DNA from: Emergomyces orientalis
Lineage: Eukaryota > Ascomycota > Eurotiomycetes > Onygenales > Ajellomycetaceae
Reading direction: 5' to 3'
NCBI GenBank assembly: GCA_002110485.1
Contig: MOWL01000024.1
Coordinates: forward strand, 744,001 to 808,000
DNA: 64,000 nucleotides
Positions 10,875 to 23,203 of the stretch are shown piece by piece. A program made the translations under genes and the position numbers. Position 1 is the stretch's first letter. Every line of letters starts with the position of its first letter. The notes under the pieces were generated by a model. The model was not told the DNA's origin, ran no database searches, and saw only the letters and a list, made by a program, of their open reading frames with translations.

Positions 10875-12526
10875 ATGGGAACGTCAAGAACTTCACGCAC
10901 GGCAAAGCCTGCCGCTCCGCCGCCCCCGCCGCCTTTACCGTCGAAAACCTTCATTATCGACAATGGCGCCTATACCATGAAAGCTGGCTATGCGCCTGAC
11001 CAACCAAGTGCGGAACCTCCTCTAAATTCGTGCCTAGTAATTCCAAATGCCCTGGCTAGAACACGCGACAAGCGCGTTTACATCGGCGCACAGCTATCAA
11101 CGCACATCTCGGACTGGAATGAAGCAACATTTCGTCGCCCCGTCGAGAAAGGTTATGTGGTGAATTGGGAAGCGGAGAGGGAGATCTGGGACCACACATT
11201 TTTTGACGAGGGCACGGCTCGGAAACCGGAGGTGCGATGCGCGGACCCGGAGAATACGACTTTGATTTTTACGGAGGCTCCGAATGCGATGGCAGCGCTG
11301 CAGAAAAATGCGGATGAGATTATCATGGAGGAGTGGGGGTTTGGGGGGTATGTGAGATGTGTTGGTGGGTAATTTTCCTTCGAATCCACAGTATTTTTGC
11401 CAGCCGCTAACGATGAATTGTCTTGCTACAGGGCCAATGCTCAATGCTTGGAATGAAGTTCACTCTCTATTCGGCGATCCGGTGGCCTCAGACCCAAATT
11501 CTACCATTTGCCCCGTTGAATGCCTTCTTGTGATTGATTCCGGATATTCGCATACGACTGTCACGCCTTTGTACAAAGGACGCCCACTGCAGCGCGGTAT
11601 CAGACGATTAGAGATCGGCGGGAAATATCTTACGAATTTCCTCAAGGAGCTCGTTTCAATTCGACAATACAACATGCTCGATGAGACCCACATAATAAAC
11701 GAAGTTAAGGAGGCCGCGTGTTTTGTTAGCAACGATTTCTCTGCAGACATGGAAAGAACGTGGAAGGGAAAGCGAAAGCCTGATGATAATGGCGCGGGAC
11801 AAGGGATCGTGGTGGACTACGTCCTTCCGGACCCAAATGCTCACAAAAAGGGTTTCGTACGCCCACATGAGAGTCTTACAGCGGCCAAGAAGAAGAAAGA
11901 ACTTCTCTCCGGTTCCACTTCAGGTACAATGGCGGAAGATTTTTTGGTGCTTGGAAATGAGCGGTTCACTGTCCCCGAAATATTATTTAATCCTGGAGAC
12001 ATCGGGATGAAACAGTTGGGAATTCCCGAAATCATAATGCAGTCATTGTCCGTGCTTCCAACCGGCCTACATCCAGCATTCTTGGCAAATATTATGGTGG
12101 TTGGGGGCAATTCATTAATTCCGGGCTTTATGGAGCGGCTGTAAGTCATGAGATTTATTGCTTAGAAAAAATATTGTGTTTAAGGGATGCTAATATGTGT
12201 CTTGGCAGAGAAACTGAGCTCCGAAAACTCGCCTCAGCCGAATGTGTTGTGCGCGTCAAGCGACCAGCTGAGTAAGTTATAAGTCCTAATATGTTCCCCC
12301 ATCTCAATATTTTGATTGGTTATGATTTCGTGTAGACGATGATCGCCTCTTTTCTATTATCTTTTTACTAACATTCGGTGATATTACTAGCCCGATACGT
12401 TCTACCTGGCTAGGAGGGTCTAGGTTTGCGAGCAACAGAGAGGCTCTAAAAGAAGTTGCTGTAACCCGCCAACAATACCAGGAATATGGCTCTGCTTGGG
12501 CGGGAAGAAGGTTTTGTGGCACCTAG
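10875..12526 (+). CDS. ARP6: Actin-related protein 6 (Arp6), SWR1 complex subunit
   Basis: Predicted CDS is join(10875..11364,11432..12140,12209..12271,12391..12526), 465 residues. The actin fold is clear. After a Pro-rich N-tail comes TFIIDNGAYTMKAGYA (phosphate loop 1), then VECLLVIDSGYSHTTVTPLY (phosphate loop 2), RLEIGGKYLTNFLKEL, DETHIINEVKEAACFVS, ERFTVPEILFNPGDIG and VVGGNSLIPGF. The C-terminal exons give STWLGGSRFAS and VTRQQYQEYG. The spacing is that of Arp6, not actin or other Arps: DETHxxNxVKE and the short N-terminal half are Arp6 traits. Arp6 acts in the nucleus in SWR1, which exchanges H2A for H2A.Z. Intron 1 uses a weak donor, GTGGGT at 11365. A better-looking GTAATT four bases on would shift the frame. 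The upstream TAG at 10872 supports the start. Confidence 0.93.
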
Positions 12527-13504
12527 AGCGAACGCGAGTACAGAAGCAGAACGATACAAGGGTCATTTGTTCGCGGCTCTTGGACATTTATGAACCGTTC
12601 AGGGTTTGTATGCGGAACTCACTTGCTTGAACACCCCGAGGGGAGGGTTGAGTTGATACGGCTTAACCTCCATGCTATATGCAAAATGCCACTACGCCTT
12701 GCTGTGGCATAGGCGGCACGCCATTCCCACGGAAGCATCCGAGAACACCGCCTCAACAAATTTGAAGAGCTTGCGCTCGCATTTTCTATACCGGTTAGCT
12801 ACTGATGCTTCCTTGGCAAGGAGAGGAGGTTTTATGCCCGTCGCAACGATTGACGATTGTTTAGTGAGGGCGTAGATGGAGATAAGATTAAGAATGCGAG
12901 CAATAGCGAATTTCAGCAGGATCGCGTGAGCGAGACCACTCATGTTGAGAACCCATCCCCAGTATCAAGGGGAGGATTGAGTCAAAGCCTAAGACTATCT
13001 GATCCGGTGATGTCGGTCGCACCGTGTTGTCTGTGGAAGAAGGTTTGGCATCATGAATGGCGACCCTTTCCATCCTGGCGTCCCCAGGACGTGGGTCTAG
13101 AGCCAGACCCGGCTTGAATTTTATTTTATTTATTTTAAATTTGTGAACTTTATATCGAGTTACTCGGGTTGTTTGAACTACGTAGCAAATTATCTTTGAA
13201 GATAATTGTTGTTGCGGGTGAATCTAGATAGATAAAAAGTATACGCTGCTCATACCTCTGTTTTTCAAACCTACCTGCTTATGGCAGCCCATTTGTTTCC
13301 CCCACCAACAAAGTATCATGAGTGGGCTGCTCACCCATGCTCCGGGCGCTTCGAACAACTCGTCAGGCTGGCTTCTGGAATACCTTACCTGTCTATAGTC
13401 TAAATCTGTTTGTTTCCTGGTTCTGTCAGCAGGGGTTAAGGTCGATTCTCCCCCGTTGGACTGATCTACTCAAGCAGTCGAATTATGGGTATCAACATCA
13501 ACCT
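12527..13504. other. Intergenic between convergent genes
   Basis: 3' flanks of Arp6 (plus) and the TIR-like gene (minus). Short open frames at about 12672-12875 and 12857-13117 overlap in different frames and show no motif. There is an AT-rich patch at 13115-13145. Confidence 0.6.
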
Positions 13505-16418
13505 CTATCCCAACAGCCGACTCTGCCTTTCCAAAAATAACACCTTGGCCCGATCCTCCTCAAAAGTCAACTGTTTCTCTGCCATGACAATCTCCAACTC
13601 CATCGGTCCCTCTCGCAGAATCCACTTCTCATTTTTACCCTCAGCGGCGTCAGCATCTCCCCGCGGGTCCGGTGCAAGTATTTGTTCATACCACAGATGT
13701 TGACCGTAAGACTTCCGGAGCGTCTGCACCATCATTACTTCCACAGAACACCAGGCGCGTTGGTGGTAAGTGTCGTCGAAGAGGCTAATTACGGCATCAC
13801 ATTGGACGAGGATCATGGGTAAGGCAGAGACGCCCGGTCCTGGCTTCGCTTGGTCGATGCAGGCGTGGTCCTTCACGGCGGAAATTAAAAAGTTAGAGAG
13901 AGGGAGAATAATTGCTGGAAGATGCGACAGTAGATTGGCTTTGACTTACTATCCAAATCCCTAATCTTTCCCTATCTACTGACGGGTGGAGTTTAAGGAA
14001 TTGCTCGGCTGCGCCAATCATTCGACGATATTGTGTGTTTTTACTGTCGTCTGGTGATGACGCACCGGATTCCTTATTGATCCATCTGTATGAGAAGAAA
14101 ATCACAAATTCAGCAGTACCAACAGGATCACTTCCATCGGGGCTCGACAGGAACTGCTTCGCCAAGTTGTCGCTCGATCGAGGAAGTTTGCCAAAACGTA
14201 AAAAGTCTAAGAACTTCATAACTTTGAGGCCATCGAACATTTGTCGTTTTTCCTCGTCAGTACCGAGTTCGTCGGCGTACATAATCCGTAAGGAGTGCAG
14301 CCCGTTGCCGCCGAGGAGTACAGGTCTCATCTTTTCTTGAAACAACTCACGATAGCCCTTCCGAATCCTGGCCTCGGCCTGTCGTGCGTCGAGTTCACGT
14401 TCCACATCTCCCTCGAACTTTCGCTGGAGCCCTTCCAAGACCAGCTCTTCAGTTTTCGTATCGCCGTTGAAAACAGCGTAATCCAATGCTGTATAACCCT
14501 GTTCATCGACTAAATCCATGTCCACACCCACGTCAACTAGTTCACACAAATATTGACGGTGTTCCTCCGAGGGCTCTTTGCACAGCGCGATAGCGGGTGT
14601 GCACATCGTCCGCGGATTAAACTGCTTCAGTGCTTCCTCGAGCCGTCCATCTAAAAGCAACGCGCGTCCATAGAAGAAGCGGGACATAGCAACCACCGTT
14701 GAATCTTCTGAGCGGTTGCTGATGTTCAATGATTCCAATGCTGCTGAAATAGCCTGTTTGGCATTGCCCTGGGCCGCATAACAGAGCGAGAGGCGAGATA
14801 GACCGATAGACTCCCAGGTTGTGGCAACCTTTAACCACTGCAATTTTGTGGTTAGGTCAGTTGGCTGAGAATTGATGGTATCTTTGATGTGTCGAGCGCT
14901 CTGGACGCGTTCGCTAAGCTGATCAATCGCCATCTCCAACAGCGCTTCATAACCCTTCTGCTGGGAAAGTTGGTAATTGGTCATGCCCAAATTTCCGATC
15001 GCACGACACATTGCACGCTCAAACTGCAGCTGTTTCGCAGTGTTATATTGAATTTGAAATGCATGCTTTGCCTCCTCAAGGCGGTTCATATGCCGGTATA
15101 CCACACCCAACTCACCGCTGAACTCGATGCGCTGTAGGCTGGGCGCCATCTCTTCTAGAGCTTGCTCCAAAATCTCCTTGGCCTTCTCATACCTCCCAAA
15201 CCGCCTATTGGTGTTTCCAAGCTCCCCCAGGACTAGATGCCGATAGCGAGCCGCGTTCGGAAAGTTTCCTACAGATTCGTATACGTTAAGAGCGCTGTTA
15301 AATTCCCGCAACGCATGCTCCCACTCAGCGCGTTGTGCATGATGCTGTCCCTGCAGCATGAATGTCTCCCATGAGCGGACCGAATTAACCATGTTTGCGA
15401 GGATGGGCGACGTCACACCAGACGCGTCACGAAATTGTGTCTTAAACTCCACATCTTTGGGGCCCAGGACGCGTGCGTCCTTTTTAAATCCGCGGCGAGA
15501 ATCAAAGAAGAAGAGGGTAGCATGAAAGGTGTCAGGCGAAACTTCTGTGCTGTGATATGTGGCTTCTGGAATAGTGTACGTCATGCCACGGGTGTGAACT
15601 GCCGATTCCGTTGAGGTCGCATGAATCAGTGCTCGTGTGTTCACAACGGTGGACGATGTTTGATGTGTCTTATATGTCGTGTCCGTATTCCTTCCGTCAT
15701 TCCAGGCAAGTTCATACTCCGCGTGAGTGGCATCCGCAGAATCTGCAGCTGGTTTAACGTCGTACGAATGATTCCTTCCCTCACCAGCTAGTATCCAACT
15801 CTGGGCGAAAGGCTGGTGAGAATGGACGGCGAAATTAGGATCTCCGCGCTGCCCGTCTGGCAGCCAAACGTGCAGCCGAAACAGCTCATCAATGTTTCCA
15901 TCCTCCACCAAGCTGCAGAGCGGAATCGCTAGGAATCCTTGTGCGCTCCGCGACACGCTTCCCAGAGGCCGCGTGAGTAGCGGACTAGTAAGCGCCCCAT
16001 GAATCATGTCCCATGTCACTGCTAAATGGCTAGCGGAAACGCCCCCCTGCGCGCGTCGAGACTTTTGACGGAGAAATGTAACCGCCAAAGCTAGGTTGGC
16101 TATTTGTAGTGATTCCTCTTGTTTGAAGACATTAGATGCAATTCCTGCCTTCCAATCACGAAACGAAAGAGAACCTGTCATGTCGTGTTTGAGAGTCCCG
16201 TATGTAGAAGCCCACTGGACAACTGGTTCCATGTTGACACCAGGCGTCTTCGTCGCCACTGCTACCCCCTGAAGTACTCGCAGGAGCTCTAAACTTAGAA
16301 TTTTGAAATTATCATCCTCACCGTGATCGGCATCAGTGTCAACGCTTGCTGTGAGAATTAGATCATTACCAGGGGCAGAGTGCAACCTAGGCCTGGCTTT
16401 GTCCAACATCTTGGCCAT
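13505..16418 (-). CDS. Multidomain protein: cupin-like, TPR, ankyrin-like and TIR-like domains
   Basis: Predicted CDS is complement(join(13505..13870,13950..16418)), 944 residues. Residues about 180-310 look like a cupin barrel: VHSHQPFAQSWILAGEG (H199, H201) and GMTYTIPEATYH (H289). Residues about 350-610 are TPR-like helical repeats (WEHALREFNSALNVYES, YEKAKEILEQALEE, RLEEAKHAFQIQY). Residues about 625-670 contain one ankyrin-like unit (DLVDEQGYTALDYAVFNGD). Residues 771 to about 870 are TIR-like: FVIFFSYRW as strand 1, GIWI|DHACIDQ as strand 2, CDAVISLFDD, and WCSVE with Glu867 at the place of the catalytic Glu of TIR NADases. The 79-bp intron cuts strand 2, with a CTAAC branch site and an AAG acceptor. 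No NACHT or NB-ARC domain is present. Function is unknown; signalling, cell death or self/non-self recognition is an inference. Confidence 0.8.
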
Positions 16419-17928
16419 ACAAGTTTAAGAAGATAGTATCAAGACATGGGTCAAGTTGAAAGTTGTGCCACAGTTGTTTCTGGAGGTATGGATATCGATG
16501 TTATCACAGAATTTCAATCAAGATTATCAGATGGCCGCCCCAACTGCTTTCCAAGACCTTAATCTGACTGACGGTCTGCCCTAGGAAGCTGATGAAAGGC
16601 CAATATCCTTAACTGTATTCGGTGGTAAGGCAGGCTCAAGTTGATGACACCACAAAAAAGCAGCAGGGAGCATCGCTTCGGTGCATATGAGTTCATTCTG
16701 GAGTTTTCGGAGAGTCCGGACTCTCAACGAAAATAACGACTAACAAGTTTACAACTGGGGTGCTGTGGGGATAAAGTTTAGCGTCTCCACTGGGCCTTTG
16801 ATGGGGTTCAATCGCTTTTTACGCCATCTTGGCCGGTGACAGGCGTCTGCTTAACGGGGTTCGCCCATGAGGCTCACACAAACAGCCCTCTCTCAAAAGT
16901 AATTTATATGGGCTAACTCTACTAAATATGGCATGGTAATTGAATTTTCAAATTATTAATTCGTCAAAACTGGAAGTAGAAATACCAGATCGAAAATTAC
17001 GTGGTGGCTGTATAAATTTCTCTCTCCAAGCCATTCCGAGCTGCCAATGTGGAGAGTGAGTGAAACAGGACAGTGCCTGGAGCTAAATAGTAAAATTAGC
17101 CATGGCCCGCACTCTTTGAAAGGGCGGCAGAGTTAAGAAGTTAGCCAGCGGACCTCTCTCTTGCTCTACTCAGCGTACGCTCTTCGTACTGTACAACAGC
17201 TCATGGTCGATTTAAAGCAGTCTGCCACTTCATTACTCGCTCCCGACAAGGTACCTCGGGGTTGATGATGAAACATCTGATATGGGGCCTGCCTGTTGCT
17301 GATGTCAGATAGCCCGTGGTTGAAGATTCGTTGCGGGCATACCTCGATTCTAAAAATACACGCATTTAATCACCGTTGTGCCTTAAATCGCCGCCCGCTC
17401 CTACTCGCAGTAAGCACTAATAAAGCAAATTGCATTTCGTTTTGAATACTCAAATCCTTGACTAGGGAGGTCTGACATCATTCCTTCACAACTACCACCT
17501 TGAAAAAAATTGGCACCCTTGAATAAAGCTACTTCTCACCTATTACGGTTGCTGAATTCCAATGGGATATTCAGCCGCCAGGGGCCGCACTTACGTGCTA
17601 TTTGCACCCCGACAGCGCATGGCGGCCAATACCCTGCTGAAAATATAACGCCAGTGTTGTGGGGATTGACGGCTCGAATAAGTATAAGAATAGAATAGGA
17701 CCCGGCGCTTTCAGCAGAAGCGAATTTTTTTTGGGCGGTTTTAAACTGCTATTATTGGTTTAATTTATTCTCCTTCAAACGCAGATTCGCAACATTTTCG
17801 AGCTCAAGCAAAACATACGGCAGAGTTGCTCTGAATATCTAACTGGACCCCTCCTTCGGTTTCTCCATCAGCGAAATAAAACCGTATCGATATCAATAAG
17901 GGACGACAAAAAGGGTCTCCAGAACATA
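16419..17928. other. Divergent intergenic region, no gene seen
   Basis: 1.5 kb between the TIR-like gene (minus) and the secreted orphan (plus). Nothing longer than about 60 codons is open, and none shows a domain. It probably holds both promoters. Confidence 0.6.
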
Positions 17929-18894
17929 ATGAATATAAACGCAATCGCCCTCGCCGGGCTCCTCCTCATCTCTACAGCCGCAGCAGCGGACCCAGTCGCA
18001 TCACAATCCTGCTTTGGGGGTTCATCCTGCTCCACAGGTACGCCTGGATACAACCACACAATCCAGAATCCTGTCGCAAAGGGGTCTGTCACATTCAAGG
18101 GATTTAACCTTGGAAAGGACGTTTCCGGCGCACCCCAAGCCAACTGGACATGGGACCTCAGTGTCGGCAATTACAGCACTGGAGGCGACCAGATCCAGAT
18201 AGTCGAAGCCTATTCCCTGAGAATTCCGCTTGAAGTGGAGTTAAGCGGGCCCAATGTTCATCGCAATGTTTGCATGGTAGCCCTGCCAAGTTTGGAGAAC
18301 GCTGGGACGAAAGATCCTGGAGACTGCTCTACTATTTTTAAAGCTGAGGCTATCACTGAGCTTCTGGCCTCAGTTGCTAGGAGCACCTTTGGGACAACCC
18401 GCTCGCCTTGCGCGAGCTTTGCTTCAGAGATATTTAGCATCCTCGACTATAAATCAGATGATTCTTTGATGTCCTCGGGTATGTATAACCCACTTTCTTT
18501 CGTCAACTTCATTTCCTTTTCTTCTTCATCTTCTCTCTCCTCCGCTTCTTGGTTTCTCGAGGCCTTTACGACAGCTGACCTTTTCCTCATTTGAACTCTA
18601 GTTTTGTTTTTCAACCGTACCGAGACGCGGACTGGAGAAGCCGCGAGCGGGTATGTGACAGACTATAAAGAAGTTCCTGCGGGTGATAGTCAGGCAGCAA
18701 TTGACGCCTCCCTGCGCCGGGTGCAACCTTTATACCTCCAAGCATATTCCCAACTCGAGGGCTCCAATTCAGAGGATCAGGTGAGACTGACCTGCGTGCA
18801 TGTGGAAAGTAGTGGCAGTGTGCGGGGAGTTGTGGTCGGAATAGGCAGCGTTCTTGCATGGGCAGCAGTCACGGTTGGGCTCTTGATGGTTTGA
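17929..18894 (+). CDS. Secreted, probably GPI-anchored orphan protein
   Basis: Predicted CDS is join(17929..18478,18602..18894), 280 residues. The 123-bp intron (GTATGT...TCTAG, branch GCTGAC) joins ...DSLMSS to VLFFNRTET. The N-terminus is a classic signal peptide (IALAGLLLISTAAAA, cleavage about residue 20). A small Cys-rich start follows (QSCFGGSSCSTG). Several N-x-S/T sites suit N-glycosylation (NHT, NWT, NYS, NRT). The chain ends in a hydrophobic tail of about 20 residues (VVVGIGSVLAWAAVTVGLL) preceded by SSGSVRG, which fits GPI-anchor addition at a small residue. It is likely a cell-wall or plasma-membrane surface protein. I do not recognise the family. Without splicing, the first exon would run on only to the TGA that closes its frame inside the intron. 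Confidence 0.72.
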
Positions 18895-20805
18895 TAGAGC
18901 CAGTGAACTGGCATGATGGCAATTTTGGGAACTTAAAAGAATGGTTATGAGATTGGATCTCCAACCCCCATATCCCTTCGTTTTCTCTTTCGCTCCTAGA
19001 GACATTTGTTGCTTCAACTTGCTACAATTGTTGGAGCTCATGAAGGGCATTCCCAAACAAAATGGATTCTGACTGGAAGGACATTTTGGTGGAATTGTCT
19101 CAATAATACAACAGGGGTAGGGGACGACGCGATTAACTTCAGACATTGTTGATAATAATGGCATGCAAGAGACTTTTTATTCTACAGTTTCGTATCTGAT
19201 AACATACAACGAACGGTAGACACGCTAGTTTCAATCAAACTCCATCATCACTGCCTGTCTTTTGAGTTCATCAATTGTCACTAAGAGAATCTCGAATCCG
19301 GTTGGAAATTAGTGTGTAGGCTAGCTAGGAATTAGCGAGCCCAACAAAATGAAACCTTGACGTCTGAATAGGCCTTACCATTGAAAGCCCAACCAGTGTG
19401 ATGGTACGAGTAGCCCTGGAGATATGGAGTGTGGCGGGGTGTGTATAGGAGTCAAATCTTCATGTAAGGTCATGAGGAATTACTCAGCGTACCAACCGAA
19501 AATAGGGTTTCGATTCCGAAAACTTGATGTTATTTCAGGTGATGCAGAGTTGTCCCATATTATCATTGAGCGATCCTTCGATAGTCAAGGTTAGTAAATT
19601 CTGCCTACTACTTAGTATGTCGAGACCCTGAGGCGCAATTGCGAACGGTGGCAAATTTTATCATTTCGGTTTGGTAGAGAAGCAGAGGAGCAGAGGAGCG
19701 TATGATGCTGAGGGTGAGCAGAACGCATCTAGAAGGGAATTCGAATGATGTAGCTTACACCTTCACAACAAGCAACATTTGAGATGCCGAACGCAGGAAT
19801 ATTTATCCGATGATAAAGTTCCCGAGTCGTTGACTCAAATTTTGGCAACAGGTTGCAAAAGGTTATGTTACCCTCAGCCAGAAAGTGTAGGGAATATACT
19901 CCGTACTTCTGGGCACAAGGCTTGCCCTAACGACACTGCCCCCCCCAAAGCGCAAATCAAGTCAAGCCTTAGTTGATTTAATTCATCGCGCAATGCCCCG
20001 ATCGCCAGTGGACTTGCCTATCAGCATGCAGGTGATGAGCATCGCTTGGGCTGTGCTTAAGGGAGCCTTGTCTCAGTTGCCCAAGCATTTTCTCTAGTTT
20101 CTGGTCCTCACCCCCTGTAGGCACCAGAAGTTAAACTCTCTCATTCGCTCCAACCAACCAGTTAACGCTCCCACCCCAGCCCGTGGGTGGGGAGTTACAA
20201 GAAAGTGACTCCCGCCCGCAAGGACGCCCTATCAATCTGCCCCGCCCACTGCCAGTTCCCTCGATGGCTTCTGGAGATACCGCTGCTGGTGGGTGCCATG
20301 TGTGTCTTCTGTCATGCACAGTCAAGCAGCAAGCCCGGAGCAGGGGCGAATGCGGCTCGCTCAACTTCTGACTTTCTTTGTGTGTTTGAGGCCTGGCAAA
20401 CCCCGCGGATCGGTTATTTTCGTCTGCTATTTTTGTCAGCGATTGTAGTCCTTCTTTCTCTCTGTGTTTGCTGCCTGTTTCATCATTTCAAACATTTGTT
20501 AGGTATTAGGTATAGAAGTTAACGACCTCTTGCGCTGTTGGATTCTCCGACTTTTGTTTGTTTGCTCCCCTGCAACCTCACCAAATACTTACATATCTAT
20601 CTCCCTGCCCCTTTGGCTGGGAGCTTTTTGTATCACCCATGTGCCTCAAAATTTAGATACTTGAGGGAACTCTCCGCACTGTTGCCAGTCAGTCTGCCGG
20701 CTATGGTTTGAATCAACTCCTCCGCATAACTTCTCCTTCAGTGTTCATTATTTTACCACTCATTTATTTTATCTGAGCCCATCAGAATTTCTGTGTGCAC
20801 GGGAT
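18895..20805. other. Intergenic, no gene seen
   Basis: 1.9 kb holding the 3' flank of the secreted orphan and the upstream region of the RBR ligase. A pyrimidine-rich stretch at about 20370-20800 is likely the RBR promoter and leader. No open frame with a recognisable domain. Confidence 0.6.
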
Positions 20806-23203
20806 ATGACGACTACCGCCCCTTCCAATACAGAAAGCGACCGCATCCCCTCCACCAGCAGGCGGGACAACCGTTCCCGTGTGCAAGAATGGCCTCAGCT
20901 GGTGGGACTGAGCGAGTTGGACGTGAAGACCGACCAACTCCAACCTCTTCACTGGCTTGCCCACCCATTTCCCGCGGAACTCAAAGCCACATCAGAATCT
21001 ACCCCTCCGGACATCGCAACCATCGTTCGTCAGTCTTTAGCTGTTGATCTGTATAAGAAAAGGGCAGCTTCCTCCGGTGATGGCATGTCAGATGTGCACC
21101 AGGCTGGGGATAGACGGTCTCTCATGTCCGATTCACAGTACAGACCGCGAAATGGCTCGACTTCACAGCTGTCTCGTTTGTCATCATTAAACAATTCCGA
21201 TGGGAGTCGATCGCCTTCAAAGCTGTCGGTCGACTCTGGGTCTATCAAACGCCCCCTTGGCTGGATTGCTAGCAAGACAACGAATCCTACGAAGGGACTT
21301 AGGGATAGATTAAGGGAGCGGAATACATTCAAGTAAGTCGTTTTGCCAAAAGTTTAGGGCTCAGTTATCAATGATAAATGTCATCTCTCTGCGGCGTATT
21401 GACATGATACTTTTAGGGAATGTTCGAGCTGTTTTGACGATATATTGGATAAAAACTTGCTGGGCTTGATTTGTCAACATAAATATTGCCTGAACTGCTT
21501 TCTGCAGCTCGTCGATACTGCAATGGCTACCGAAAGACTTTTCCCGCCAAAATGCTGCCTGGAGGAAATACCACAGCGGTTTATCCTCGATAATTTGGAC
21601 CACACTCGACGGGAGACCTACAAATTGAAGGTGCAGGAATATGCCATTGCTGAACCGCGTCGGGTATATTGCCCCGAGCCAACCTGCGCCAAATGGATTC
21701 CCCCGAACAAGCTCAAAAAGGGCGCGAAGCCAGCTGAAAAGTGCTGTCCATATTGCCGCGCTACGATATGCACACTTTGCCGAGGCCTAGCACATGCGAA
21801 CTTGGATGACTGCCCTAAAGATCATGGGCTTGAGGCTACGCTCGAAGAAGCCGAAAACCATGGCTGGAGAAGATGTTACAACTGCCACTCCATGGTTGAG
21901 TTGACTGCTGGCTGCCGGCATATCACTTGTAAATGTGGATCAGAGTTCTGGTATGGGCCCCTGGCATACTTTTGTTTATAGTTTCGTAATATATCTCAGC
22001 CTAACTGACAAATTTTGCAGCTATACATGTGGAGCGCGGTGGCATACATGCAACTGTACGGAAGATGATCAACGTCGTAGAGAAAATGAAATCGAAACTC
22101 GCCGGCTACAAAGGGATCGACAAGCGGAAAGTGAGGCAGCTGAGATCGCCGAGGCGATTGCCCAGATCGAACGTATGGAGCGCGAGGAAACCATGGAGAG
22201 AGAACGAAGGGAAGAAGAGCAACGTCGCAAGGAAGAAGAGAAGCTCCGTGATAAGGAGGTGAAGCGGATGGTGTATATCGCTGACACTCTACGGGGCTTG
22301 AGGACTGCGTTATCGAACGTCAATGAGTTCCAGCAGTCCCGATTGAACAAGAGACACGAAACGGCTGCCCGCGACCTCCAGGGCAGGACCATGGCTGGTA
22401 CTTCAGAGGTAGAGCAACAACGGGAAAAACTCCTGGCGGGTCTACGAACGAACCAAAAACAACGCATGGATCAACTGATAGCTGCGCAAACGGCACAAAT
22501 CGACAGCATGACTGCCCGCCACGAGGAAGAGGAAGACGACACGTTCCTCACCGTCTCCCGCCATCTCAAAGGGAAATCCAACCGCGAAAGCAGGGAGAAG
22601 TCCATCCTAGATAAGCTGGAAGCCGCCCAAGCAAACGAAATGGAGGCTCTCAAAAAAACCCACCAACTAGCAAGACTTAACCAGGAGCAGAATAATACCC
22701 TAGAATTAAAAGCCCTTGAAGCTGGATTAGCACGCGACTACACTTCAACACGCGAAGCGGAATTAGATACGGTCTTCAAACTGGCGCAGATGGTCGTTAT
22801 CGACCGCAGTTGGTTCACTGCTGCCGTCGAGAAACGCTGGAAGATGCTCGACGAGTACAGAGCCAGACTGATAGACACAGGCGTGGATATTGATGAATTA
22901 CCTACCGTGGAGGTCGTGCCGAACCCTGTGGAGTTGCCCGCGGACTCGGAGTTTGGAGAGAAGAATGTAGAAGTGGTTCTTCTGCCTGCCCGTGCGTCTG
23001 TAGCTGTGTCTACAACTTCCTCTGCGCCTGAGCCGGAGTCTAGGCCGGAGCCGGAGCTGGAGCAGCCTGCTCCTGCAGACCCCGTGATACTTAGCACGCC
23101 GTTGACACCTGCGGTGGCGGTGCAGGCCCCTCCAAAGCAGAAACAGAAACGGGGTTTTTCGCGGCTGGCAAGTCAGTCGCCGTATATGACGCTTTTGAGC
23201 TGA
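20806..23203 (+). CDS. RBR-type (RING-IBR-RING2) E3 ubiquitin ligase
   Basis: Predicted CDS is join(20806..21332,21417..21950,22021..23203), 747 residues. The first 175 residues are Ser-rich and low complexity. RING1 starts at C178-x2-C181 (ECSSCFDD) and continues with LICQHKYCLNCF. The IBR contains YCPEPTCAKWI, CCPYCRATICTLC and HANLDDCP. RING2 is CYNCHSMVELTAGCRHITC followed, across intron 2, by KCGSEFCYTCG. Cys342, ten residues after the second RING2 Cys, is the expected thioester cysteine. Cys354 is created by splicing (TG|C); unspliced text reads FWYGP and ends. The C-terminal half (about 370-640) is strongly charged and probably coiled coil, then Pro/Glu-rich. RBR ligases take ubiquitin from E2 onto the RING2 cysteine and then onto substrate. 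The substrate is unknown. Confidence 0.9.

Noticed and set aside
12857..13117. 86-codon open frame between Arp6 and the TIR-like gene
   Set aside because: No motif, overlaps other frames; treated as intergenic.
13505..16418. Classical fungal NLR
   Set aside because: No P-loop NACHT or NB-ARC segment anywhere in the 944 residues.
19500..19530. Possible tRNA T-loop text (TTTCGATTCCG)
   Set aside because: No acceptor or anticodon stems could be paired around it.
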